Source: Micromonospora chokoriensis (GTDB taxonomy: Bacteria > Actinomycetota > Actinomycetes > Mycobacteriales > Micromonosporaceae). From it: DNA of 64,000 bases. The translations under genes and the position numbers were made by a program. The notes below the pieces were generated by a model. The model worked only from the letters and a program-made list of their open reading frames with translations, did not search any database and had not been told where the DNA came from. This document shows positions 1-8,660 of the stretch, piece by piece (position 1 is the stretch's first letter; the number at the start of each line of letters is the position of its first letter). The DNA lies in the NCBI RefSeq assembly GCF_900091505.1, contig NZ_LT607409.1, positions 3,720,001 through 3,784,000 on the forward strand. The letters are read 5' to 3'.

Positions 1-665
1 CGCAGGCGCAGATCGCTGGCGCTGGCCAGGGCCTCGCTCTGCCGGCCGGCGAGGTAGAGGGCCCGCATGTGCACCGCCCGCAGCCGTTCCCGCAGGGGAT
101 GCCGGGTGACGAGGTCACCCAGTTCCGCCGCGAGCGGGGTGTGCTCGCCCTGCATGAGTCGGGCCTCGGCGCTCTCCTCGATGGCGGCCAGTCGCAGCTC
201 CTCGAGCCGGCCCACATCGGCCCGGGCGAACGGGGCGTCGGCGAAGTCGGCCACCGCCGGCCCGCGCCACAGGTCCAGCGCCTCGGTGAACAACGACAGA
301 CGGTCCGCCAGCTCCTCGGTGCTCCGGGCGCGCGCGGTCAGGGCGGTGAAGACACCGATGTCGACGGCCTGCGGGTCGACGTCGAGCCGGTAACCGGCGG
401 GCTCGAACACGACCAGGGCGCGGGCGCCGGGCTCGGCGACGTCCAGGGCCCGACGAAGCCGGGACACCTTGGCCTGTAGGGCTCCGGTGGGATCGTTGGG
501 CGGTCGGGCCTCCCACAGATCCTCCACGAGACGGTCGACCGACACCGGCCGCCCCTCGTGCAGCAGCAGGTTCACGAGCAGGGCACGCACCTTGACGCCC
601 GGGATGGTGACCGGCTGATGGTCCTCCGTCCACACCCTCAGCGGACCGAGAACCTCGAATCGCAT
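1..665 (-). CDS. SARP/BTAD-family transcriptional activator, N-terminal part (cut by window edge)
   Basis: Reading from an ATG at 665 gives 221 residues that run off the left edge. The start MRFEVLGPLRVW is the typical opening of SARP regulators. Residues ~15-95 are an OmpR-like winged helix (VDRLVEDLWEARPP, LQAKVSRLRRALD) and ~100-221 a bacterial transcriptional activation (BTAD) domain (LFTEALDLWRGPAVADF, HPLRERLRAVHMRALY). SARPs bind direct repeats and recruit RNA polymerase at antibiotic genes. It is divergent from the MFS exporter, with candidate SARP boxes between them. Whether it is a small SARP or a large AfsR-type protein cannot be seen. The family call is secure; its target is inferred. 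Confidence 0.88.
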   Translation of the reverse strand, partial: MRFEVLGPLRVWTEDHQPVTIPGVKVRALLVNLLLHEGRPVSVDRLVEDLWEARPPNDPTGALQAKVSRLRRALDVAEPGARALVVFEPAGYRLDVDPQAVDIGVFTALTARARSTEELADRLSLFTEALDLWRGPAVADFADAPFARADVGRLEELRLAAIEESAEARLMQGEHTPLAAELGDLVTRHPLRERLRAVHMRALYLAGRQSEALASASDLRL

Positions 666-709
666 GATGGCAAAGATAACGCGTTGCAACGAGGTCAGTC
701 GACACTGGT

Positions 710-764
710 GACGGCGGAGCGGTCAGTGGACGGTCAGCGGATGGGCACCAGGCGGACAGCGGAC
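710..764 (+). promoter_or_regulatory. Candidate SARP operator: 11-bp-period direct repeats
   Basis: Consecutive 11-mers GGTCAGTGGAC (721), GGTCAGCGGAT (732), GGGCACCAGGC (743) and GGACAGCGGAC (754) follow each other without gaps; a weaker unit GACGGCGGAGC sits at 710. Heptamer direct repeats with an 11-bp period are the known SARP recognition pattern. The site lies between the divergent SARP gene and the MFS gene. A further GGTCAGTCGA copy at 693 is out of phase, and a palindrome CGTTGCAACG lies at 682-691. No clear -10 hexamer is seen downstream. Confidence 0.55.
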
Positions 765-834
765 CGGGCGACGATGGCTGCTGGTGCCCGGTCACCTCGG
801 GCGCGACCGCACCCCACCGGAAGGGATGGGACAG

Positions 835-2475
835 ATGGAGACGAGCTCACTGGCCGAATCGAGCCGGCGCGCCGGACCGCGGGAATGGATCGGTCTGGCC
901 GTGCTCGCCCTGCCCACGATCCTGTTGTCCCTCGACGCCACGGTGCTGTATCTGGCCACCCCGCACCTGGGGGCGGACCTTCGCCCGGACGGCAACCAAC
1001 TGCTCTGGATCGTCGACATCTACGGCTTCATGATCGCCGGTTTCCTTCTGACCATGGGTTCGCTGGGGGACCGCATGGGGCGGCGTCGGCTGCTCATGAT
1101 CGGCGCCGCCGCGTTCGCGGCGGCCTCCGTCCTGGCGGCGTACGCGCCCACCCCGGAGGTGCTGATCGCCGCCCGGGCGCTGCTGGGCATCGCCGGGGCG
1201 ACGTTGATGCCGTCCACCTTGGCGCTGATCAGCAACATGTTCCACCAGCCGCAACAGCGTGGCATGGCCATCGGGCTCTGGGTGGCCTGCTTCTCCGTCG
1301 GCATCGCGATCGGTCCGATCGCCGGTGGCCTGCTGTTGGAGTCGTTCTGGTGGGGGTCGGTGTTCCTGCTCGGCGTGCCGGTGATGGTGCTGCTGCTGGT
1401 GACCGCGCCGGCCCTGCTGCCCGAGTACCGCGACCCGCAGGCGGGCCGGTTGGACCTGGTGAGCGTCCTGCTGTCACTGGGTGCCGTCCTGCCGTTCGTG
1501 TACGCCGTCAAGGAGTTCGCCAAGGACGGCTTCGGCCTGCTTCCCCTCATCGCGCTGGCGATCGGGGTCGTCCTCGGCATCGTCTTCGCGCAGCGCCAGA
1601 ACCGCCTGGCCGACCCGCTGCTGGACCTGCGCCTGTTCCGGGAGCGGTCCTTCAACGCGGCGCTGGCCATCCTGCTGCTCGGCCTCGGCATCATGGGCGG
1701 GGTCTACCTCTTCGTCACCCAGTACCTCCAGCTCATCGAGGGCCTGTCGCCGATGGTCGCCGGCCTGTGGCTGCTGCCCGCGGCGCTGGCCCTGATCGTG
1801 GCCTCGTCGGTGACCCCGCTGATCGCGCGGCGGGTCTCGCCCGGCTATGTGGTCGCCGGGGCGCTGGCGCTGTCCGGGCTCGGCTACCTGATGATCAGCC
1901 AGGTGGGCACCTCCTCCGGTCTGCCACTGCTCGTCGCCGGGTTCGTCCTGGTGTACGTGGGCACCAGCCCGACGATGGTGCTCGGCACCGACCTCGTCGT
2001 CGGCGCCGCCCCACCGGAGAAGGCCGGCTCGGCGGCGGCCATGTCGGAGAGCGCCATGGAGTTCGGCATCGCGTTCGGCGTGGCGGTGCTCGGCGTGGTC
2101 GGCACCACCGTCTATCGGAACGAGATGACCGGGCCCGCGCCCGCCGAGGTGCCGCCGGCGGCGTACGACGCGGCACGGGAGAGCGTGGTGGCGGCGCAGG
2201 GTGAGGCGGCCACGTTGGCGGAGGGCGCCGCCACGGCGTTGCTGCAACCGGCCCGGGAAGCCTTCGTGGCCGGCATGAACCTGGTCGGCTGGCTCAGCTT
2301 CGCCGCAGTCGCCGTGCTGGCGGTGATCGCGGTGGTGATGCTGCGGCATGTCCCACCGACCGGGGCGGACGGTGCCACGGCGGACGCCGCCGACGGGCCC
2401 ACCGGTGCGACGGCGGCCGAGGCCGCCGGCACAGCCGTGGACCGGTCGCACGACGAGGGGCTGGCTCCGGCATGA
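835..2475 (+). CDS. DHA2-type MFS drug:H+ antiporter (EmrB/QacA family)
   Basis: A 546-residue integral membrane exporter with about 14 hydrophobic segments. Loop motif A is visible (GSLGDRMGRRRLL, ~residues 64-76), as is the motif-C-like GPIAGGLL (~155). The start at 835 is chosen because GGAAGGGATGGG lies just upstream; ATGs at 784 and 826 in the same frame lack this spacing. The stop overlaps the HxlR gene by 4 bp, so the two are co-transcribed and probably coupled. Family knowledge suggests proton-driven efflux of a toxic small molecule; self-resistance for a nearby metabolite is inference. The C-terminal ~45 residues are Ala/Thr/Asp-rich and non-conserved. Confidence 0.9.
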   Translation: METSSLAESSRRAGPREWIGLAVLALPTILLSLDATVLYLATPHLGADLRPDGNQLLWIVDIYGFMIAGFLLTMGSLGDRMGRRRLLMIGAAAFAAASVLAAYAPTPEVLIAARALLGIAGATLMPSTLALISNMFHQPQQRGMAIGLWVACFSVGIAIGPIAGGLLLESFWWGSVFLLGVPVMVLLLVTAPALLPEYRDPQAGRLDLVSVLLSLGAVLPFVYAVKEFAKDGFGLLPLIALAIGVVLGIVFAQRQNRLADPLLDLRLFRERSFNAALAILLLGLGIMGGVYLFVTQYLQLIEGLSPMVAGLWLLPAALALIVASSVTPLIARRVSPGYVVAGALALSGLGYLMISQVGTSSGLPLLVAGFVLVYVGTSPTMVLGTDLVVGAAPPEKAGSAAAMSESAMEFGIAFGVAVLGVVGTTVYRNEMTGPAPAEVPPAAYDAARESVVAAQGEAATLAEGAATALLQPAREAFVAGMNLVGWLSFAAVAVLAVIAVVMLRHVPPTGADGATADAADGPTGATAAEAAGTAVDRSHDEGLAPA

Positions 2476-2936
2476 CCGAGCAGCCCTATCCCGCCGAGCT
2501 GACCGCGGCGCTCAACGTGATCGGTGGCAAGTGGAAGGTGCCGATCCTCTGCGAGCTGCGGCGCTCCAGCCGCCGCTTCGGTGAGCTGCGGCGTCTCATC
2601 CCCGGGGTCAGCGAGAAGGTCCTCATCCAGCAACTCCGCGAGATGGAGGCGGACGGGGTCGTCAGCCGGGAGATCTTCGACGAGGTGCCGCCACGGGTGG
2701 AGTACTCACTCACCGGGTACGGATCGAGCCTGAGCGAGGCTCTGCGTCCCCTCGCCGTGTGGGGAGCGGCGCACCAGCGCCGGGTGGCCTGGGCCCTGGA
2801 GGCGTCCGGGGTGGAGGCCCGGCAGCCCCGCCGGCACCGTCTCCCGGTGCCACCGGCGGTGCGGCGTACCCGCAAGGTGCGCCGGCCGGGCGCGGACCAT
2901 CTCGGCTCGGCCGGCCTCGTGCCACGGATCGCCTGA
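2472..2936 (+). CDS. HxlR (DUF24) family winged-helix regulator
   Basis: A 154-residue protein. The core ~10-105 is a DUF24 winged helix: ALNVIGGKWKVPILCELR, then RFGELRRLIPGVSEKVLIQQL and YSLTGYG. HxlR proteins are dimeric repressors or activators that often sense electrophiles or oxidants through cysteines; Cys27 is present here. The gene overlaps the MFS exporter by 4 bp (ATGA), so it probably controls the exporter, the following SDR gene, or both. The Arg/Pro-rich tail after ~115 is not part of the family core. Family certain, ligand unknown. Confidence 0.9.
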   Translation: MTEQPYPAELTAALNVIGGKWKVPILCELRRSSRRFGELRRLIPGVSEKVLIQQLREMEADGVVSREIFDEVPPRVEYSLTGYGSSLSEALRPLAVWGAAHQRRVAWALEASGVEARQPRRHRLPVPPAVRRTRKVRRPGADHLGSAGLVPRIA

Positions 2937-3033
2937 CCGGCTCCCGGCCGGCTGCGGGCTCCCGTCCCGGGCAGGGCGGAACCACCGGTAGGGGTACCAA
3001 CCCAGGGGTAAGTGCGCACCTCGAAGTCAGTAC

Positions 3034-3063
3034 TTGATCACTTTTGTCCCCCCACGGGATACT
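3034..3063 (+). promoter_or_regulatory. Candidate promoter for the SDR gene
   Basis: TTGATC (3034-3039), an 18-nt spacer and GATACT (3058-3063) form a sigma-A-like promoter about 90 nt before the GTG start. TACTT half-sites at 3031 and 3060 overlap it and resemble half-sites of HxlR-family operators, which would fit control by the HxlR gene just upstream. Sequence inspection only. Confidence 0.4.
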
Positions 3064-3150
3064 TCAGGGGGATGCCCGCACGACGTCTCGGACTCGTTTC
3101 CGGACCGGCAGTACATCGTCAGTGGTGCTCGGAAAGTTAGGAATGAACTC

Positions 3151-3912
3151 GTGAACAAATACGCAGGCAAGAAGGCCGTCATCACCGGCGGAACCATCGG
3201 CATGGGCCTCGCCATCGCCCGCGCGCTGCGCGACGGGGGCGCCGAGGTCCTGCTGACCGGTCGCAACGAGAAGAACCTCGCCGAGGCTCGGGCCGATCTC
3301 GGTGACGGCGTGCACGTGGTGCAGTCGGACACCTCCGTCCTCGCCGACATCACGGCGCTCGCCGAGACCGTCAGCGAGAAGCTCGGCGAGATCGACTACC
3401 TCTTCGTCAACGCCGGGATCTCCGAGCTGGCCCCGTTCGACCACGTGACCGAGGAGTCCTACGACCGGCAGTTCGCGGTGAACGCCAAGGGGGCGTTCTT
3501 CACCGTGCAGCGGCTGGCGCCGGTCATCCGCCAGGGCGGGGCCGTGGTGTTCACCACCTCGATCGCCAACGTGATGGGCACCCCGAGCATGACTGTCTAC
3601 TCGGCGACCAAGGCCGCCCTACGGTCGATGTCGCAGGGCTTCGCCGCCGAACTGCTTCCCAAGGGCATCCGGGTCAACGCCATCAGCCCCGGCTTCGTCA
3701 AGACCCCCACCATGGGGTCGGCGGGCCTGTCGCCCGAGGAGTTGGCGGCCTTCGAGAAGGAGGGCAACGAGCTGACCCCGATGGGCCGCATCGGCACCCC
3801 GGAGGAGGTGGCCACCGCCGCGCTGTTCCTCGCCGCCGACGCCACCTTCACCACCGGTGTGGAACTCGCCGTCGACGGTGGACTCGCCCAGGGAATCACC
3901 GCCGAGCACTGA
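3151..3912 (+). CDS. Short-chain dehydrogenase/reductase (classical SDR)
   Basis: 253 residues with a Rossmann NAD(P) motif TGGTIGMG near the N-terminus, NAG (VNAGIS), an active-site Ser in [14 protein letters not shown] with the catalytic Tyr/Lys, and the closing SPGFVKTP and DGG motifs. The GTG start at 3151 is preferred because AGGA sits 8 nt upstream and the protein then begins directly before the cofactor domain; in-frame extension to 3034 would enter the promoter. It probably oxidises or reduces an alcohol/carbonyl. It follows the HxlR gene and is separated from the GMC gene by a strong terminator. Substrate unknown; a tailoring role for the polyketide is possible but unproven. Confidence 0.9.
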   Translation: MNKYAGKKAVITGGTIGMGLAIARALRDGGAEVLLTGRNEKNLAEARADLGDGVHVVQSDTSVLADITALAETVSEKLGEIDYLFVNAGISELAPFDHVTEESYDRQFAVNAKGAFFTVQRLAPVIRQGGAVVFTTSIANVMGTPSMTVYSATKAALRSMSQGFAAELLPKGIRVNAISPGFVKTPTMGSAGLSPEELAAFEKEGNELTPMGRIGTPEEVATAALFLAADATFTTGVELAVDGGLAQGITAEH

Positions 3913-3930
3913 CCGCTCGCCCCGCAATCC

Positions 3931-3969
3931 TGGCCCCAGCGCTCCCTCCCCCCGGGAGCGCTGGGGCCA
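3931..3969 (+). terminator. Strong hairpin terminator after the SDR gene
   Basis: The arms TGGCCCCAGCGCTCCC (3931-3946) and its exact reverse complement (3954-3969) form a perfect 16-bp stem with a 7-nt loop. There is no U-tract, which is usual for high-GC actinobacterial terminators. Confidence 0.8.
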
Positions 3970-4000
3970 TCCCACCCCTGACGGCCGTATGGGAGCGACG

Positions 4001-5572
4001 ATGGACGGACAGACCTTCGACTACGTCATCGTGGGTGCCGGGTCGGCCGGTTGCGTTCTCGCGGCCCGGCTCTCCGCCGACCCGTCGGTGCGGGTGGCCC
4101 TGGTGGAGGCGGGGCCGGCCGACACCGATCCGGAGATCCGGATCCCGATGTCCGCACTGCGGCTCCTCGGCTCGGACCACGACTGGGGATACAACACCGT
4201 CGGCCAGCCGCACCTCGGTGGTCGGCACATCTACTGGCCACGGGGCAAGACCCTCGGCGGCTCGTCGTCGGTCAACTTCCAGATGTGGGTCCCCGGGCAC
4301 CGCGCCGACTACGACGGCTGGGCCGGGGCGACCGACCAGCGGTGGAGCTGGGAGGGTGTCCAGCCGTACTTCCGCCGGGCCGAGCGGTGGGGCGGCGCGC
4401 CCCAGCACGGGTCGACCTACGGCACCGACGGCCCGCTGTGGATCTCGCCACCGCGCGACCCGGACCCGACCACCACGCGGTTCCTGGCGGCCTGTGAGGA
4501 ACTGGGCCTGCGGGAGCTGCCCGACGGCCTCGGCGGTCCCGACCACACCGGTTACGCGGTGACGCCACTCAACCAGCACGACGGTGCCCGGTGGAGCGCG
4601 GCCGACGGCTACCTGCGACCCGCGGAGGACCGGCCGAACCTCACCATCCTGACCGGACGGCTGGTGCATCGGGTCTGCTTCGCCGACGGGCGGGCGGTCG
4701 GCATCGAGTACGCCGGTGGACGCCTGCTCGCGCGGCGCGCGGTGGTCCTCAGCGCCGGCGCGATCGGCTCACCGCAGATCCTGATGCTGTCCGGCATCGG
4801 TCCGGCCGCGGATCTGCGCGAGCTGGGCATCACGCCGTACGTCGACAGTGCCGGTGTGGGAGCCAACCTGCACGACCACGTGGCCGTCGACGTGAGCCAC
4901 CACGCAGCCGGGCCGGTGCGCCTGCTCGACGCGTACGCGGAGGAGAGCCTGCGCGCCTACCACGAGCGACGGTTGGGCCCGCTGACCTCCAACATGGCCG
5001 AGGCGGTGGCCTTCTTCGGCAGCCACGACGGATGTCCCGCTCCGGACCTGGAACTCATCTGGGTGCCGATGGCCTTCACCGACGACGGTGACGAGGCCGC
5101 CGGGCTGACGCTCTCGGTGGTCCTGCTGCAGCCGCAGAGCCGAGGGCGGGTCACCCTGGCCGACGCGGACCCCACGAGCCCGCCGCAGATCGACCCGGCC
5201 TACCTCTCCGCCGAGCCGGACGTGACCACGCTGGTCGCCGGCGTGCGCTTCGCCGACCGGGTGTTCGGCACCGCCGCGCTGCGGGGCCTGGTCTCCGGTC
5301 CGATGGGGCCGTGGCAGGGCGAGCTGAGCGACGAGGTGCTGACGGCGACGGTACGCGAGCGCGCGGCCACCATGTTCCATCCCGTCGGCACCTGCCGAAT
5401 GGGTCGGTCCGATGATCCCACCGCGGTGGTCGGCCCCGACCTGAAGGTGCACGGCGTGGAGAGTCTGTACGTGGCCGACGGCTCGGTCATTCCGCAGATC
5501 CCCCGGGGTCACACGCACGCGACCGCCGTCATGATCGGAGAGCGCGCCGCGGACCTGCTCCGGCGGGCATGA
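4001..5572 (+). CDS. GMC-family FAD-dependent oxidoreductase (choline/alcohol dehydrogenase-like)
   Basis: 523 residues. The FAD ADP-binding motif GAGSAG with the following acidic VALVEAG is at the N-terminus; GGSSSVN (~88-94) is the GMC signature loop. The second GMC signature SAGAIGSPQILMLSG lies at ~250-264. The C-terminal domain carries HPVGTCRMG and VADGSVIP, with the active-site His in the former. ATG 4001 is chosen over 3989 because GGGAG lies 5 nt upstream. GMC enzymes oxidise primary alcohols to aldehydes or acids using FAD. It stands between the SDR terminator and the SARP gene, so it may be a polyketide tailoring enzyme; a catabolic role is equally open. Confidence 0.9.
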   Translation: MDGQTFDYVIVGAGSAGCVLAARLSADPSVRVALVEAGPADTDPEIRIPMSALRLLGSDHDWGYNTVGQPHLGGRHIYWPRGKTLGGSSSVNFQMWVPGHRADYDGWAGATDQRWSWEGVQPYFRRAERWGGAPQHGSTYGTDGPLWISPPRDPDPTTTRFLAACEELGLRELPDGLGGPDHTGYAVTPLNQHDGARWSAADGYLRPAEDRPNLTILTGRLVHRVCFADGRAVGIEYAGGRLLARRAVVLSAGAIGSPQILMLSGIGPAADLRELGITPYVDSAGVGANLHDHVAVDVSHHAAGPVRLLDAYAEESLRAYHERRLGPLTSNMAEAVAFFGSHDGCPAPDLELIWVPMAFTDDGDEAAGLTLSVVLLQPQSRGRVTLADADPTSPPQIDPAYLSAEPDVTTLVAGVRFADRVFGTAALRGLVSGPMGPWQGELSDEVLTATVRERAATMFHPVGTCRMGRSDDPTAVVGPDLKVHGVESLYVADGSVIPQIPRGHTHATAVMIGERAADLLRRA

Positions 5573-5580
5573 CCGACCGC

Positions 5581-5600
5581 GCGGGCTGACTCCTGCCCGC
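5581..5600 (+). terminator. Possible weak terminator after the GMC gene
   Basis: GCGGGC (5581-5586) and GCCCGC (5595-5600) can pair around an 8-nt loop just after the stop codon. The stem is short, so this is tentative. Confidence 0.3.
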
Positions 5601-5920
5601 AGGGGCCGCGGCGGCACACCCCGGCCGCCCGGCCCTGCCGTCGCGTGCGCGTGCCCGCCGGTGACGGTAACGGCGGTCCGGCCCGCCCGTCACACGTCTC
5701 GCCGGCCCGGTGTCGGGCGCGAGGTCAGGTCCGGGTGCTGCGGTGGCCGGCGACGGTTCGGGCGCTGCCGAACGCCTCGCTCAGGACGACGATGACCCGG
5801 ACGGCGATGACCCGGCGGGCCATGCCGGTGCCTCTTCCGTGCCCGACCCCGCCCTCCATCTGGCGTGGGGACCGGCGGTCGGCCGTCGGCCGCCACCTGC
5901 ACTCTCACCTCCGGGTAATC

Positions 5921-5938
5921 ACTTACCGTCATGTAAGT
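5921..5938. promoter_or_regulatory. Inverted repeat ACTTAC-N6-GTAAGT, candidate regulator site
   Basis: ACTTAC (5921-5926) and GTAAGT (5933-5938) are perfect inverted arms around CGTCAT. The form resembles operators of HxlR/DUF24 regulators (TACTT or TTAC half-sites), and an HxlR gene lies 3 kb upstream. It is ~360 bp before the SARP start. Confidence 0.4.
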
Positions 5939-6235
5939 AGTTGATTGTGTCGTGATCGTGAGGCAGGCTTGCGTTGTACTGATCGAGGGAGGTTGATAGC
6001 CCGGTTTGTTGCGACGATCCGCCGGCGGCTGGAAAAGTGCGACAGCTGCCAGCAAATGCCCTCAAGGCGGCGCGCTGCGACAGACGGAGCGCCGTATTCG
6101 GGCAACAGTCGGCCGACTGGAGTCTGCTGAGCCGGACGACCTCCTGAGAATATCGGGCCGATCGCCTGACTCCCCGATTCTCGCCCGGCGTTCGTGGCCG
6201 GAGCGGTGCGACTCCTGAAGCCAGGGTGTGCGATA

Positions 6236-6249
6236 TGAACGTCAGTTCA
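6236..6249. promoter_or_regulatory. Palindrome TGAAC-N4-GTTCA before the SARP gene
   Basis: TGAAC (6236-6240) and GTTCA (6245-6249) flank GTCA, about 50 nt before the SARP start. The position suits a repressor or autoregulatory site. The regulator is unknown. Confidence 0.35.
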
Positions 6250-6296
6250 ATGTGCCCGACCGTAACGGTTGGCGTCATCCAAGTCGGGGGGCGACA

Positions 6297-8660
6297 ATGC
6301 ATTTCCGAATGCTGGGTCCAATGGAGGTTTTCCGGGATGGCCAGTCCGTCGGGCTGGGCGGCATAAAGCAGCGCGCCACGCTGGGTTTCCTCTTACTCCA
6401 ACCCAACCGGGTCGTCCCCACGAGTCAGTTGTTGAAGGCATTGTGGGCATGGGAGGAAGCTCCCGCCTCCGCTCGGAAGATCCTCCAGAACGCGGTGTGG
6501 GGGCTGCGCGGCATCCTCTGCCCCGACGGCACCGGCGGGGAGCAGGCGGCGCTGCTCACCCAGGCACCCGGTTACATGCTCCGCGTCGATGCCGAACGAA
6601 TCGATGTGCACCGCTTCCACAGGCTGTCGAGCCAGGGGCGAGGCGAGTTGTCGGCCGGCCGGCCGGAGGCGGCGGCCGAGCTGCTCCGCGAGGCGCTGGC
6701 GCTGTGGCGGGGGCCGGCACTGGCCGATCTCGTCGAGGGCGGCATCGTCTGGTCGGAGGTCGTCGCCCTGCAGAACGCGCGCCTGGTAGCCCTCGAGGAG
6801 TTCTTCGAGGCGGAGCTGGCCTGCGGACGGCACCATGCCGTGCTGGGCGAGCTGGAGACGGCGGTCGCCGGGGAGCCCCTACGGGAACGGTTCTGTAGCC
6901 AGCTCATGCTGGCCCTCTACCGGTGCGGCCGACAGGCCGACGCGCTGAACCTCTACGCCCGGACCCGGACGGCGCTGGTGGACGGCCTCGGCCTGGAGCC
7001 GGGGCACAACCTCCGTGCCCTGCAACACGCCATCCTCACGCACGACCCGATGCTGACCGTGGTGGGATCACCCGGCGAGACCCTGGTCGTCGCGGCCGCC
7101 GTGGACCAGTCGCCGCCGCCGGCGTCGCCGCCGCCGGGCGACGTGCAGGGCGACTCCGGGTCGGTGGACCCGACGGGGGAGCAGGGCACCGGCCCGATCC
7201 TGATGGCCCAGTCGCGCAAACGCCAGTCCCGGGGACGGGTGGGGCGGGGTCCGGTGAGCGTGGTCATGGCGCGGATCCGACTGTCGGGCGAGCCGGAGAC
7301 GGGCGAGCAGGCGCGGTTGGACGAGGCCCTGGAACGGGTCACGACAATCGTCCGCGAGGTGGTGGGCTCTTTCGGCGGGGTGGTCGCGGCCTCGTTGGGA
7401 TCCGTCTCGCTCGTACTGTTCGACGGCTCGGACGTCAGGCGCCGCACCGCCGACGACGCCGTCTCGGCCGCGATGACGATCCACGAGCGGCTCGCCGCCG
7501 GTGTGGAACAGGGGGTCGGCGCCGTGGCCAGCCATCTGGCGGTGGTCAGCGGCGAGGCACTGGTCCGGTATCCGGCGTCAGCCGGTGCCGCCCCCACTGT
7601 CAACGGCGCCCTGGTCGACGAGTGCCACAAGCTGTTGTCCCACGTGCCGGACGGCAGCATCCACGTCTGCCCCGAGACGCACAGGCTGACCGAGGACGTG
7701 GTCGCCTACAGCGCTGTCGACGGGGTTTGCGCAGGCTGGCGTGTCGAGGGCGTTCACCAGGAGCACATCGGCTACCACACCGCGCCGATCGTCGACCGGG
7801 AGTGGGAGCTCGACCTTCTGCGTGGCCTGTTGGAACGGGTACGGCACCGCTCGGTGCCCCACCTGGCGACGGTGCTGGGCGAGCCGGGTTCCGGCAAGAG
7901 CCGGTTCGTCATGGAGTTCGAGTGCCGCATGGCGGTCTCACCGCAGAGCGTGTTGTTCCTGTCCGGCGCGGCTCCCGGCACGGCCGACCGGACAGACGCC
8001 ACCGACCGTCTGTTGGCGCAGGTCATCGCTGCCCAGTGCGAGATCCTGACCGACGACGACCCGGTCGTCGCGGAGGCGAAGCTCGTCGACCTGACCGAAC
8101 GTCTGGTGGGACCGCAGCACGTCGACTCCGTACGGTCCGGGCTCGCGCCGTTGCTGCGACCCGGGCGCACTGCCGAGACGAACCGCCGTGGCGCCCTGGA
8201 CAGTTGGCGACGCCTGCTGCGGGCCAGCGCCGCGCAGCGGCCGATGGTGATGGTCCTGGACGGGGTGCACCGGGTCGACGACGACCTGTTGGACTTCATC
8301 GAGGATCTGCCCCGGTGGGCCTCGTCGGTGCCCTTGCTGGTGGTGGCGACGGCCCGGCCGGCGCTGCTGGAACGACGGCCGTCCTGGGGTGGTGGGCAAC
8401 GCCACGCGGCGACGATCACCCTCGATCCGCTGTCGGAGCGGGCAATCAACCGGCTGCTGGACGTGCTCGCGGTGGGCACCAAGGGTCATGGCCAGCCGGC
8501 CGGCCGGTTCAGCGCCCTGCTGGGCGCCCGTCCCGCCGAACGGCGAGCGCACCCCCCGTCGATGGGCGGGCTCGCCGTCCGGTCCCTCGACCGTGACGGC
8601 GGCACCGAGAGCGCCTGGACCGTCGAGCCGCAGCGGTGGCACCGGGTCAGAGCGTCGTAG
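6297..8660 (+). CDS. Large SARP activator with degenerate cyclase-like domain and AAA ATPase
   Basis: 787 residues from an ATG preceded by a G-rich ribosome site. Residues 1-~95: OmpR-like winged helix (MLGPMEVFRDGQ, LLKALW); ~100-245: BTAD; ~265-310: Pro/Ser-rich linker; ~318-485: a domain resembling class III nucleotidyl cyclase domains (FGGVVAASLGSVSLVLF, DDAVSAAMTIHERL) without visible metal-binding Asp; ~490-760: ATPase with Walker A GEPGSGKSRF (~528) and Walker B MVMVLDG (~652). It lacks the TPR region of AfsR and ends early. A TTA Leu codon at 6393-6395 implies bldA-dependent translation. Its place just before the PKS operon makes it the likely pathway activator (inference). Confidence 0.87.
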   Translation: MHFRMLGPMEVFRDGQSVGLGGIKQRATLGFLLLQPNRVVPTSQLLKALWAWEEAPASARKILQNAVWGLRGILCPDGTGGEQAALLTQAPGYMLRVDAERIDVHRFHRLSSQGRGELSAGRPEAAAELLREALALWRGPALADLVEGGIVWSEVVALQNARLVALEEFFEAELACGRHHAVLGELETAVAGEPLRERFCSQLMLALYRCGRQADALNLYARTRTALVDGLGLEPGHNLRALQHAILTHDPMLTVVGSPGETLVVAAAVDQSPPPASPPPGDVQGDSGSVDPTGEQGTGPILMAQSRKRQSRGRVGRGPVSVVMARIRLSGEPETGEQARLDEALERVTTIVREVVGSFGGVVAASLGSVSLVLFDGSDVRRRTADDAVSAAMTIHERLAAGVEQGVGAVASHLAVVSGEALVRYPASAGAAPTVNGALVDECHKLLSHVPDGSIHVCPETHRLTEDVVAYSAVDGVCAGWRVEGVHQEHIGYHTAPIVDREWELDLLRGLLERVRHRSVPHLATVLGEPGSGKSRFVMEFECRMAVSPQSVLFLSGAAPGTADRTDATDRLLAQVIAAQCEILTDDDPVVAEAKLVDLTERLVGPQHVDSVRSGLAPLLRPGRTAETNRRGALDSWRRLLRASAAQRPMVMVLDGVHRVDDDLLDFIEDLPRWASSVPLLVVATARPALLERRPSWGGGQRHAATITLDPLSERAINRLLDVLAVGTKGHGQPAGRFSALLGARPAERRAHPPSMGGLAVRSLDRDGGTESAWTVEPQRWHRVRAS

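Larger units (their letters stand above)
5573..6296. other. 724-bp non-coding stretch upstream of the SARP gene
   Basis: No open frame here has a credible start, codon bias or recognisable protein. Base composition is more AT-rich than in the flanking genes after ~5910, as expected of a regulatory region. It contains the weak hairpin at 5581-5600 and two inverted repeats (5921-5938, 6236-6249) listed separately. Confidence 0.6.

Noticed and set aside
115..795. Minus-strand frame from 795 overlapping the left-edge SARP gene
   Set aside because: Low-complexity Arg/Gly/Pro sequence; the frame starting at 665 gives clear SARP motifs.
4001..5572. Naming the GMC enzyme choline dehydrogenase (betA)
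   Set aside because: Only the general GMC fold is evident; no betaine genes are nearby.
5573..6296. Small genes or an RNA gene in the SARP upstream region
   Set aside because: Candidate frames have no codon bias or ribosome sites and no stable conserved RNA fold was recognised.
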